Assembly: GCA_902470925.1 (NCBI GenBank)
Contig: CABRIF010000011.1
Coordinates: forward strand, 1-35,769
Length of the DNA: 35,769 nucleotides
Reading direction: 5' to 3'
Source: an uncultured Collinsella sp.
Lineage (GTDB): Bacteria; Actinomycetota; Coriobacteriia; Coriobacteriales; Coriobacteriaceae
The position numbers were made by a program, and so were the translations under genes. Positions 14,720 through 22,286 of this stretch are shown here, piece after piece. A model generated the notes under the pieces. That model worked only from the letters and a program-made list of their open reading frames with translations, ran no database searches and was not told the DNA's origin. Position 1 is the stretch's first letter, and each line of letters begins with the position of its first letter.

Positions 14720-15523
14720 TTACAGTCCGTTGCGTTTGCCGAACACATCGCGCGCGATCCAATCGACGTTCCTGCTCGTGCTTGCGGTGTTCGCGTTGAT
14801 CTGCTGGGCCTGGTTGAGAATCTGCCCCTGCATAAAGAGGTTGCCGATCTGGAGCATGTTGCCGATGCGCTGCTGGTTGAGCATCTCCTGCTGCCCCGCC
14901 TCCGTGCGTCGCTGGTCCATCTCGGTCTCGTAGAGGTTCACCATCTCCTGCACGGTGGTGGCGCGATGGTTGCGCACGGCGGAGAGGAAGAAGTCGACGG
15001 CTGCGGTGTTGTCATAGTCCATGGGGTACCACGGCGCGACCTCTGCCGCCCAACGTTGCTGCACGGTGAAGATCTCCTGCTTGGTTTGCTCGATGCTCTG
15101 CGCGAGCGCCTGGTTATTTGCGTCGACCACGGCGTTGTTGTTGTCGATATAGACGTTGCGGCGGGCGCGGGACGTGTCGGCCGCCTTGGCGATGACCAGG
15201 TAGAGGACCACGCCGATGACGGCGGAGACGATCAGGTTTATGGCATTCCAGACGTCCCTTTGGAGGTCCGGTCCTCCGGTCGCGTAGAACGGGAGGGAGA
15301 ACGGATACGTGAGCGCGCAGAGCGGCGTGCTCGTGATGAGCGTGAAGGCGATGAGGAAACCGGCTATGGCATAGAGCACGGGGTGCCGCTTGGTCTTCCT
15401 TGCTGTCTTTTGCGAGAACTGCGTGGTCAGTTGGTTGATGTGATTTTGCAGATTGACCACGCGATGCATCAGGTCGTGCGCGGTCGTGATTCCCGCCAGC
15501 AGATCTGCCGTTTGTTCCCCCAC
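14720..15523 (-). CDS. Two-TM coiled-coil membrane protein A2 (paralogue of A1)
   Basis: 267 aa. I chose the GTG at 15523: it aligns with the Met of A1 (VGEQTADLLAGITTAHDLMH against MEEQASLLPGVATAHDLMHR) and has GGAGAAGGG upstream. The ATG at 15568 would add a basic stretch made from a hairpin. Same architecture as A1: two transmembrane helices, Gln-rich coiled coil, the APWYPMDYD and NLYETEM motifs and a Gln/Asn-rich tail. The two proteins match along nearly their whole length and the DNA is also similar, so this is a recent duplication. First gene of the minus-strand cargo run, divergent from the XRE gene. Confidence 0.88.
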   Translation of the reverse strand: MGEQTADLLAGITTAHDLMHRVVNLQNHINQLTTQFSQKTARKTKRHPVLYAIAGFLIAFTLITSTPLCALTYPFSLPFYATGGPDLQRDVWNAINLIVSAVIGVVLYLVIAKAADTSRARRNVYIDNNNAVVDANNQALAQSIEQTKQEIFTVQQRWAAEVAPWYPMDYDNTAAVDFFLSAVRNHRATTVQEMVNLYETEMDQRRTEAGQQEMLNQQRIGNMLQIGNLFMQGQILNQAQQINANTASTSRNVDWIARDVFGKRNGL

Positions 15524-15547
15524 GGCCTTTACCCTTCTCCTCGATAT

Positions 15548-15572
15548 ACGGGTGCGCCTTCGGCGCACCCGT
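15548..15572. terminator. Very stable UUCG hairpin between A2 and the XRE gene
   Basis: ACGGGTGCGC and GCGCACCCGT enclose CTTCG, giving a C(UUCG)G-type loop on the plus strand, followed by TTTTC. It lies 25 bp upstream of the A2 start on the minus strand. It may block plus-strand read-through or act in the A2 leader. Confidence 0.5.
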
Positions 15573-15637
15573 TTTCGGAATGCTGACTATTGCTCATAAT
15601 TGAACTACATAGGCAATAATTAGCCCCTACAGTTTAT

Positions 15638-15690
15638 TATACTTGCAGAGAAATGCCCATACGATTCAAGTCAGATTGATTCGTATGGGC
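15638..15690 (+). promoter_or_regulatory. Promoter and operator-like inverted repeat of the XRE gene
   Basis: TATACT at 15638-15643 is a good -10 hexamer; I see no matching -35. Immediately downstream, GCCCATACGATTCAA (15655-15669) is inverted at 15676-15690 with one mismatch and a 6-nt spacer. Its position between promoter and start suits autoregulation by the XRE protein. Confidence 0.5.
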
Positions 15691-15699
15691 GGTGATAGT

Positions 15700-16035
15700 G
15701 TGAAGTATTTCGAAATAGGCCAACGCATACGGCGGTACCGTAAGGCCTGCGGGATGTCGCAGGAGGCGCTGGCAGGAAAGGTCGGCATCTCCGTCACGCA
15801 TATGAGCCATATCGAGACCGGAAACACTAAGCTGAGCCTGCCCGTGCTATCGAAGATTGCCGAGGAGCTTTCGGTCGGCGCCGACGCGCTGCTGTCCGAC
15901 GAGCCGAGGCCTGATAAGTCGACGCTTTCGTTAGAGGTGCGAGAGATCCTGGATTCGTTCGAGGTCGACGAGCTGCCCGTGGCAATCGAAGTGCTTCGGG
16001 CGCTGCGGGATGCGATGGCTAAAAGACGCGGCTAG
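15700..16035 (+). CDS. XRE-family transcriptional regulator
   Basis: 111 aa from the GTG at 15700, which has GGCGGTGA just upstream; an ATG at 15685 lies inside the inverted repeat and lacks a ribosome-binding site. Residues about 8-65 form a lambda-repressor-type helix-turn-helix (RIRRYRKACGMSQEALAGKV, then GISVTHMSHIETGNTKLSLP). A short C-terminal helical region (VREILDSFEVDELPVAIEVL) probably dimerises. It is the only plus-strand gene of the element and diverges from the cargo run, so it is the natural candidate to control the cargo and its own promoter. Confidence 0.9.
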   Translation: MKYFEIGQRIRRYRKACGMSQEALAGKVGISVTHMSHIETGNTKLSLPVLSKIAEELSVGADALLSDEPRPDKSTLSLEVREILDSFEVDELPVAIEVLRALRDAMAKRRG

Positions 16036-16052
16036 GGGCGAATTCCAGCACT

Positions 16053-16073
16053 CAAAAGTTGTGAAAAAGTTGC
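16053..16073. repeat. Right-end integrase arm-type repeats
   Basis: CAAAAGTTGTG (16053-16063) and GAAAAAGTTGC (16063-16073) are direct repeats 10 bp apart, matching the motifs at the left end of the element. They lie about 75 bp inside the right junction. Confidence 0.5.
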
Positions 16074-16091
16074 ATAGCAGCAAGATGAAAA

Positions 16092-16124
16092 GGGCAAACC
16101 ACCCATTTACGAGGCGGTTTGCTC
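16092..16124 (+). terminator. Terminator after the XRE gene
   Basis: GCAAACC (16094-16100) pairs with GGTTTGC (16116-16122), extended inward by CC/GG and outward by two more pairs, followed by CTTTAG. It closes the element 20 bp before the junction, limiting read-through into the SPFH 3' half. Confidence 0.6.
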
Positions 16125-16144
16125 CTTTAGTCAAATATTCCCAT

Positions 16145-16843
16145 GACTCCTACCTGCAAGCCCAAGCAGGGGCAACCACAAGAGGAACTTGCACCCTGAA
16201 GATCGTTAACCCGATTCTGTTTCTTAAAGAGTTCGTCCCCGTCGACTACTACAGTGACTCCTTAACCGTGTTCGACCTGATGGATTTCGACAACAAGGCC
16301 GCCAGTCAACTTTTCAATGAACTGGTCGCCTCCCTCGCGCCAGCATTTTCCGTATACGCGAACCAAAGCGGAGCAACTGCCAGGATCAGCGACATGCAAC
16401 GGGACAGCCATCGGTTCTCCGCCAGCTTACGCGAAGCGGTGGAGTGCAATTACCATTGGAGGGAACGACGCGGAATAGAAATCGTCGAAGTCGCCCTATC
16501 CGCCATTGACTACGACGAGAAAACGAAAGAACTACTGTTAAAAGTCCAGCAAGCGGACGCTCTTATGGGCGCAAGAGGCAATTCAAATCTTCAGGCATCG
16601 TTTGCCGCGGGGCTGCAATCAGCAGGAAGCCAAGATGCAGGCTCGCTCGGCATGGCGTTTTTGGGCATGGCAACGCAAGGGGTCTCCCATCCGTACACAT
16701 GCCTACAACAGCCCACATCGTCTCCCCAGCCAGCACAGGAAGACCCCTATGAAAAGCTTACTAAGTTGAAGGGGCTGTTAGATGCAAGCGTAATTACCGA
16801 GGAAGAGTTCAATGCCGCGAAGGCCAGACTGCTCAACTTGTGA
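16145..16843 (+). pseudogene. SPFH-domain protein, 3' half with SHOCT domain
   Basis: Homology starts at GAC 16145-16147 (DSYLQAQAGATTRGT) and runs through the second half of the SPFH domain (VNPILFLKEFVPVDYYSDSL, then the EIVEVALSAIDYDEKT segment) to a Gly/Ala-rich region. The C-terminus is a SHOCT domain, EKLTKLKGLLDASVITEEEF. It has 232 codons and is in frame with the 5' half at 5506-5967. The open frame extends upstream to 16010, but that part belongs to the element (integrase sites and a terminator) and there is no credible start. It is expected to be silent unless the element excises. Confidence 0.92.
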
Positions 16844-16922
16844 GAAGGCAGGGGCTTGCATCAGATGCAAGCCCCTTACACATTATGGCGCGCCAGGCCG
16901 CAAGCGGAGCGTGACGGAGCCC

Positions 16923-17100
16923 CCTTCGAGCCCTCTGCTGCAAAATCGAGGTTTTGCGAAATGCGTTCTTCAGGTGCCATTTCGCGTCCGTTTTCGGCTG
17001 AGCGCGACCTGCGGTTTTGCTGATGTCGGACGGCCTGGGGCATGTGACCGAAGCGGTGCCATTTCGCAAAACCTCGATTTTGCAGCAGACTGGCTCCCGC
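16923..17100. repeat. Palindromic intergenic repeat, copy B
   Basis: 178 bp. The arms 16936-16962 and 17061-17087 are perfect 27-bp inverted copies around a 98-nt core. The flanks (CCTTCGAGCCCTC and GACTGGCTCCCGC) match copy A in the same orientation, but the core matches copy A only after reverse complementing. It lies between the SPFH 3' half and the carboxypeptidase gene. The rest of 16844-17194 shows nothing else I recognise. Confidence 0.88.
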
Positions 17101-17194
17101 GGGCCCCGTCCCCGTGCGGCACGCACGGCTATACTCTTAGCTGTACCTCACGTTACCCTCGCGCCCCTTAGGGCAGACCCAGAAAGGTCATGCC

Positions 17195-18682
17195 GTGCCT
17201 CGTATCCACACGTCCCTCGCCTCCGCGGACCCCATCGGCAACGCGTGCGCAACCCGCGCACGCGCGCACGCAAACGGCCCATCCGCCCCCAGTACCCCAG
17301 CTGACCGCACTGCGAACCGCCTCGCCGCATCTGGCCGCACGCACGCACCGCGGGCACGCACCCTTTTCGTCCTGCTCGCCCTCGCGCTCACCATGGTCTG
17401 CGGTCTGCCCTTCCCCGCCCTGGCGGAGCAGCGAACCAGCGACATCATCCTGGGCACCTCGGCTGAGGACCGCGGCACAGCAACCGCAGATCTGCCCGAC
17501 ATCATCGCCACCCATGCCCTCGTCATGAGCAAGGACGGCACCGTCTACTACGAGCGCGATGCCGATGCCCCCATCAAAATCGCCTCGGTCACCAAGGTCA
17601 TGACCGCGCTGGTGGCCCTCGAGAACTCCTCCCTCACCGATGTCATCACCGTCGATCACGCTGCCGCAACCGTGGGCGAATCGGCTGTTGGGCTCAAGGA
17701 AGGCGACACCCTCACCATGGAGGAAGCCCTCACCGGCCTGCTCGTCATGAGCGGCAACGACACCGCCACCGCCATCGCCACCGCTGTCGGCGCCAAGATC
17801 GACCCATCGAGCGCCGACCCCTACCAAACCTTCGTGGATGCGATGAACAAAAAGGCCACCGAGCTCGGATGCACGGACACCCTGTTCGAAAACCCCCATG
17901 GCCTCGACTTCGGCAGCTGGGTGGGCAACATGCACTCCACGGCGCGCGATGTCACAACCATCTACGCCGCCGCCATGAAAAACGACGACTTCCGCTCGCT
18001 CGACGACAGCGACCGCACCACCATGCAGGTCACCTCCGCCGACGGAACCCAGCGCACCCTCACGCTCACCGTTCGCAACAAAATCCAAGGTCAGCAAGGT
18101 AACATCGGCGGCAAAACGGGCAGCACCTACGAAGCAGGCGAGTGCTTCATGAGTGCCTTTTCGCGCGAGACCGGCGGCGAGATCTATATCGCGGTTTTCG
18201 GGTCGGACAGCGATGAGCACCGCTTCACCGATACGCTCGCGCTGGCGAACTGGTACTACAACCACCTGGCGCAGGTGCCCTTCGCGAACACGCCCTCCAC
18301 GATCAACGGCTCCCCCATCATCGCCGAGGCGCCATGTACCGACTGGACCGACAAAACCGTGGGCTTGACGCTCGAGAACCCCGCGCAAACGGTGACCGTC
18401 TTCAGCCTGGCGGGTGCCATCGAGCAGGACATCGACGTGGACGCACTCTCGGGAAACATCGAAAAGGGGCAGCAGGCGGGGACGATCACCTACAAACAGG
18501 CCGGCAAGACCGTGGGCACCGCCAAGCTCGTATGCACCAGCGCGCAGGCGGCTCCCAACCCGCTGGAATGGGTGATGATCCAGTTCGACCGCGCCGTGCG
18601 ATTCTTCCAAGGCAAGGCGGGAACCGCACAGGAAACCGAGCTGAACGAAGCCCCCGACCCCACTGCCTACGACGCCGTGTAG
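17195..18682 (+). CDS. D-alanyl-D-alanine carboxypeptidase (serine peptidase S11)
   Basis: 495 aa from a GTG with AGAAAGG 7 bases upstream. A long basic N-terminus (about 55 residues) precedes a hydrophobic signal at about 56-77 ending ALAEQ. The penicillin-binding triad is complete: Ser131-Val-Thr-Lys134, Ser186-Gly-Asn188 and Lys305-Thr-Gly307. It removes the terminal D-Ala from peptidoglycan pentapeptides, limiting cross-linking. After the catalytic domain comes a beta-rich region (about 360-460) like the C-terminal domain of PBP5/6-type enzymes and an amphipathic segment (VMIQFDRAVRFFQGK) that may attach to the membrane. The unusually long region before the signal peptide is odd, but no better start exists. 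Confidence 0.95.
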   Translation: MPRIHTSLASADPIGNACATRARAHANGPSAPSTPADRTANRLAASGRTHAPRARTLFVLLALALTMVCGLPFPALAEQRTSDIILGTSAEDRGTATADLPDIIATHALVMSKDGTVYYERDADAPIKIASVTKVMTALVALENSSLTDVITVDHAAATVGESAVGLKEGDTLTMEEALTGLLVMSGNDTATAIATAVGAKIDPSSADPYQTFVDAMNKKATELGCTDTLFENPHGLDFGSWVGNMHSTARDVTTIYAAAMKNDDFRSLDDSDRTTMQVTSADGTQRTLTLTVRNKIQGQQGNIGGKTGSTYEAGECFMSAFSRETGGEIYIAVFGSDSDEHRFTDTLALANWYYNHLAQVPFANTPSTINGSPIIAEAPCTDWTDKTVGLTLENPAQTVTVFSLAGAIEQDIDVDALSGNIEKGQQAGTITYKQAGKTVGTAKLVCTSAQAAPNPLEWVMIQFDRAVRFFQGKAGTAQETELNEAPDPTAYDAV

Positions 18683-18736
18683 CCCCTGGGCAGGCGGCAG
18701 CCCTCATGCGCATGCAGCATGCAGCCGACATCGCGA

Positions 18737-18970
18737 TCAGCTTGTGATCAACAGGTACACCGGCAGCAACACCAGGAACACGATAACCAACATGATGAGG
18801 CACCCGCAGCCGTCCAGCGGCTCGTTGCCTCCGCCACCTGGACCCTGCGGCCCCTTGGAAGATCCGCCCGACGACTTTGCCGCGCGCGTTGTTGTTTTGA
18901 ACGCATGGTAATCCCCCGCGCTCGGGCCGCCGAAGCCGCCACCGAACCCACCGGGCCCTCCGCCGATCAT
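18737..18970 (-). CDS. Small glycine-rich single-TM protein
   Basis: 77 aa. The first 20 residues are very Gly-rich (MIGGGPGGFGGGFGGPSAGD), followed by a basic Ser/Gly linker, a Cys pair in DGCGC and a C-terminal transmembrane helix (LIMLVIVFLVLLPVYLLITS). It looks tail-anchored. AAAGGGG lies 7 bases upstream of the start. Composition-biased proteins like this are easily overcalled, but the clean helix and ribosome-binding site support a real gene. Function unknown. It converges with the carboxypeptidase gene. Confidence 0.65.
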   Translation of the reverse strand: MIGGGPGGFGGGFGGPSAGDYHAFKTTTRAAKSSGGSSKGPQGPGGGGNEPLDGCGCLIMLVIVFLVLLPVYLLITS

Positions 18971-19046
18971 GCCGCACCCCTTTCTACCAGGCCACCTTTC
19001 TCACCTCTTGGTATACCATCCCGCGCGGACACATTTTCAGAAGCCC

Positions 19047-22000
19047 TTACCTCATCACCTTGTTGAGCAGCTCGTCGTAGGTGCTCACGAAGTCGTAGCG
19101 CACGTCGTCCTCACCCAGCTGCTCGAAGAGCTTGCGGGCGCATTCGATCTTGGCCGCCTCGACGCCCTTGAGATTGAGCGTCTTGAGCGACCCTTTAATT
19201 TCCGCTACGAAGAAGATGTGCTTGACCGCACCCTCGTTGAAGGCGATGGCCCAGTCGGGCGCGTAGTCGCCCACCGGCGTGGGGATCTTGAACGCGCGCG
19301 GCAGGTGCGCAAATACGCACACCTCCTCGGCCTCCTCGAGGTCCTGCGCGAACTTACGCTCGATATCACTGTCGAGCACCGTCCAGTCCTGCACGCCCTT
19401 GGCGGCCGTGGGCAGCGCCCGTGCAAAGCTCTCGGGCATATCCTCTGCAAAGATCTCGGCAGCGTCGTAGGCCCCCGCCACGCGGTTGTAGCGAATATGC
19501 TCCACCACCATGCGCGCTTTCTCGTCCACGATGAGCTTCGCCGTCTTGACGATGAACTCCTCCGGATTCACACGGAGCAGCGCAAACCGGTCGGGCGCGA
19601 TGCCCGCCAGGATGGCAGCTGCGCTCCTGCGCGTAATGCGCGCCTTCTCGGCCACCTCGCCCACCAAATCGTACGCCACGTTGATCGTGGCACCGCCGTT
19701 GACCTCGAGCGTCTTGCTCGATGCGGCATCGAACCCGGACTGAGCCTCGAGCTCCTCACGCGCCATCTGCTCACGCTGCGCAGCCTGCTTCAAGCGATAG
19801 CGCGGCGCCGTCACATCCAGATTGGCGTTGATGCTCACCACGGCCTTGCGCCGCAGCTCGTCGCTGTCGAACTCAACCGTGTACGCATGCTTGCGGTTGA
19901 TGCGCGCCCACAGCTCCTGGAACTCCCGCTTGCGGAAGTTGTCGTTGAGCTTGTTGGAGGCGACCTTGGTGCCCAAGCCGTTGCCGATCTCGATCGTGGC
20001 GTCCTCGGCACTTCGCACGATGCGCGCGACCTGGTCCGCATAACCATCCAAGTGCTCGGGGATGTCGCCATCATCGAGCGCGGCAAGCCCCTGTTCCGCA
20101 AACGCATCGGTGGGCCGCCCGTGCGCATCGATGAGCTCATGGCGCACGAGCGCGTACATGATCTGATCGGCATCCGCTCCGGTCAGCGTGTACTCCGTGG
20201 TGCCATCACTCACCGTCACGCCCTCAAACAGCTTCTTCTCAACGCGAGCGGGGCGCTCGCGCAGCTCACCGGTCGTCTCGGTTTGCAGCGACTTCACAAA
20301 GCTGTCGTAGCCTTCCGAAGCAATCACCGTGAGCAGGTTCATTTTGTGCACGCCGTCACGGCCCAGCGCCAGCTCGTCTTGGCGCGTGCCGTCCTGGTTC
20401 ACGCACAGGCGCAGGCCGCGGCCAACCTCCTGCCGCTTGGAAATGTCGGAATCGCCCGACCCTTTGAGGGTGCAGATCTGGAACACGTTGGGGTTGTCCC
20501 AGCCCTCGCGCAGCGCGGAGTGGGAGAAGATGAAGCGCACCGGCTCCTCAAACGAGAGCAGGCGCTCCTTGTCCTTGAGAATAAGGTCGTAGGCGGCCAC
20601 GGCGTCCTCGCCCTCGGCGAACTCGCTGCCACGCTTGAGTTTGCTGTTGACCGCACGCCCCTTCTTGTCGATGGAGAAGTAGCCCTCGTGCACCTTGCGC
20701 TCAAGCGACTCGCGCAGGTAGTGCAGATAGCGCGGGTCGTATGCATCGTCAAGTGTCGGCACATCGCAGCGCGCCTCCACGGCCTTGGCGTACTCCTCCT
20801 CGAACATCTGCCCGTACTCGCCCACGCCCTCGGAACCGTCCTCATCGTACACGCGGTACTTGGCAACCTCGTCGATGAAGAACAGCGACAGGCACTTGAT
20901 GCCTTGGCGGAAGAGCGCTTCCTCCTTTTCCAGGTGTGACGCAATCGTCTCGCGAATCTGGATGCGGCGCAGATCCGCCTCGGAGGAGTCGTTGGCGATC
21001 TGACCGCGGTAGAGGCGCTCGTGGTTGTCGAACTCCACATAGCCCGCCTGGCCGTTTTGCTCGGGCACGATGCGCAGGATGCGGTAGCCATGCGCATAGG
21101 CCTCGAGCTCGCCGGAGGACTCGTAGAGGTTGTCGAGCTCATCAAACATGCTCGTGGCGCGCGTCATCTTCCCGCTCTTGAGCTGCCGGGTGAACTCGAT
21201 CACCGCGCGCGGCGGACGCGTGGGGCTCACCTTGATGTCCTGCAGGTACACATAGCCGTCTGCGCCGGTCATACCCACCATCTCGATGCCCTTGACCTCG
21301 ATGCGCTTGACCAGACGCTCGTTGTAGGCGTCCAGCGGGTCGAGCGCGAACACCGTGTTGTGGCGCTCCTTGTGGGTGGCGGAGTAGTTGAGGCTGAACA
21401 GCGGGTTGAACTGCTTCATGCCCTTGCGCGTGGCGCTCGTCTTCTTGCCCATCTTCTGCGGCTCGTCGATGATGAGGATGGGGTTGGTGGCGGAGAGCAC
21501 GTCGATGGGCCTGCGGCTGCCGAAATCGTCAGGCTCGGAGAACATGATGCGCGCCGCCTTGTCGCCGCCGCGGCCCTCTTTGCTCTTGGATTCGTCAAAC
21601 GCGTTGAACGCCTGCATGTTGATGACCATGACGGAGATGTCCGCACGGCTGGCGAACGAGTCGATCTCGTTCAGGCGGCTCGAGTTGTACACGAACGACC
21701 ACAGGCGTTTGCCGTACTGCTCATGGAAGTGCTTGGCCGTGATCTCGAGCGACTTGGCCACGCCCTCTCGAATGGCCACGCTCGGTACCACGATGATGAA
21801 CTTGGACCAGCCATAGCGTGCATTGAGCTCGAACATGGTCTTGGTGTAGACGTAGGTCTTGCCGGTGCCCGTCTCCATCTCCACGTCGAGTTCCACGGCA
21901 CCGAGGTCGCAGAAGAGCGCGGTCGAACGCGGAATGCCGTTCTTGGCCTGGATCTTCTTGATGCTGCCGAGCATGTCGTCCGCGCTGAGGCGCAGCGGGG

Positions 22001-22208
22001 CGTTGCGAAAACCCGTGCCGTCGTCGGTCACGGCACCGCCGTCTGCCTCGATGGCGCCCATCGAGGTCTGGCCGTGCTTGTCGGCCACACGCGTACCCAC
22101 ATCGCGCAGGTAGGACTGGGCCTCCACCTTGGGCTGCCCGTCAAACACGCGCACCACGGCCTCGGCCGCACGCGCCTGATACTCGAGGTCGTTGAACTTG
22201 AATTCCAT
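19047..22208 (-). CDS. res: Type III restriction enzyme Res-like subunit
   Basis: 1053 aa, a typical Res length. The helicase motor shows Walker A TGTGKT (113-118), the Walker B box DEPQ (248-251), SALREGWDNPNVFQ and QEVGRGLRLC (motif VI). The C-terminus carries a PD-(D/E)XK-type nuclease signature (YAPDWAIAF, then VAEIKGS at about 1003). In type III systems Res uses ATP to move along DNA and cuts when two unmethylated sites are engaged; it needs Mod. Here mod lies upstream on the same strand but is separated by two plus-strand gene pairs (22287-23577), so the two are probably not co-transcribed. The first 15 codons are duplicated at 22852-22896. Confidence 0.95.
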   Translation of the reverse strand: MEFKFNDLEYQARAAEAVVRVFDGQPKVEAQSYLRDVGTRVADKHGQTSMGAIEADGGAVTDDGTGFRNAPLRLSADDMLGSIKKIQAKNGIPRSTALFCDLGAVELDVEMETGTGKTYVYTKTMFELNARYGWSKFIIVVPSVAIREGVAKSLEITAKHFHEQYGKRLWSFVYNSSRLNEIDSFASRADISVMVINMQAFNAFDESKSKEGRGGDKAARIMFSEPDDFGSRRPIDVLSATNPILIIDEPQKMGKKTSATRKGMKQFNPLFSLNYSATHKERHNTVFALDPLDAYNERLVKRIEVKGIEMVGMTGADGYVYLQDIKVSPTRPPRAVIEFTRQLKSGKMTRATSMFDELDNLYESSGELEAYAHGYRILRIVPEQNGQAGYVEFDNHERLYRGQIANDSSEADLRRIQIRETIASHLEKEEALFRQGIKCLSLFFIDEVAKYRVYDEDGSEGVGEYGQMFEEEYAKAVEARCDVPTLDDAYDPRYLHYLRESLERKVHEGYFSIDKKGRAVNSKLKRGSEFAEGEDAVAAYDLILKDKERLLSFEEPVRFIFSHSALREGWDNPNVFQICTLKGSGDSDISKRQEVGRGLRLCVNQDGTRQDELALGRDGVHKMNLLTVIASEGYDSFVKSLQTETTGELRERPARVEKKLFEGVTVSDGTTEYTLTGADADQIMYALVRHELIDAHGRPTDAFAEQGLAALDDGDIPEHLDGYADQVARIVRSAEDATIEIGNGLGTKVASNKLNDNFRKREFQELWARINRKHAYTVEFDSDELRRKAVVSINANLDVTAPRYRLKQAAQREQMAREELEAQSGFDAASSKTLEVNGGATINVAYDLVGEVAEKARITRRSAAAILAGIAPDRFALLRVNPEEFIVKTAKLIVDEKARMVVEHIRYNRVAGAYDAAEIFAEDMPESFARALPTAAKGVQDWTVLDSDIERKFAQDLEEAEEVCVFAHLPRAFKIPTPVGDYAPDWAIAFNEGAVKHIFFVAEIKGSLKTLNLKGVEAAKIECARKLFEQLGEDDVRYDFVSTYDELLNKVMR

Positions 22209-22222
22209 GAGAGAACCTATCT
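22178..22222. repeat. Direct repeat of the res 5' end, copy 1 (in the intact gene)
   Basis: This 45-bp segment covers the start codon and first 10 codons of res plus 14 bp of leader. It matches 22852-22896 at 42 of 45 positions, including 37 bp in a row. Confidence 0.95.
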
Positions 22223-22286
22223 GACGTTTGGACCCGTTGGGTACAATGAGCTAACTAAGACGAAGAAGAACCGGAGGTTAAGGCAC

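Larger units (their letters stand above)
5968..16144. mobile_element. Tn916-type integrative element of about 10.2 kb, without conjugation genes
   Basis: The boundaries are set by the interruption of the SPFH gene. The left junction reads TATTGGGATGGC and the right junction TATTCCCATGAC, which share TATT...ATG but differ in the middle three bases. That fits the mismatched coupling sequences left by Tn916-type integrases. The int gene with a small xis-like gene lies at the left end, repeated AAAAGTTGT motifs lie inside both ends, and an XRE regulator lies at the right end. No relaxase, coupling ATPase or type IV secretion gene is visible. The cargo is six exported or membrane proteins plus two small unknown genes. 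It should excise to restore the SPFH gene if still active. Confidence 0.88.

Noticed and set aside
16010..16144. Start of an intact SPFH gene at 16010
   Set aside because: This stretch holds the integrase arm repeats and a terminator. It has no ribosome-binding site, and the missing N-terminal half is present at 5506-5967.
17168..18610. 480-codon minus-strand open frame
   Set aside because: Antisense to the carboxypeptidase, whose SxxK, SxN and KTG motifs are intact.
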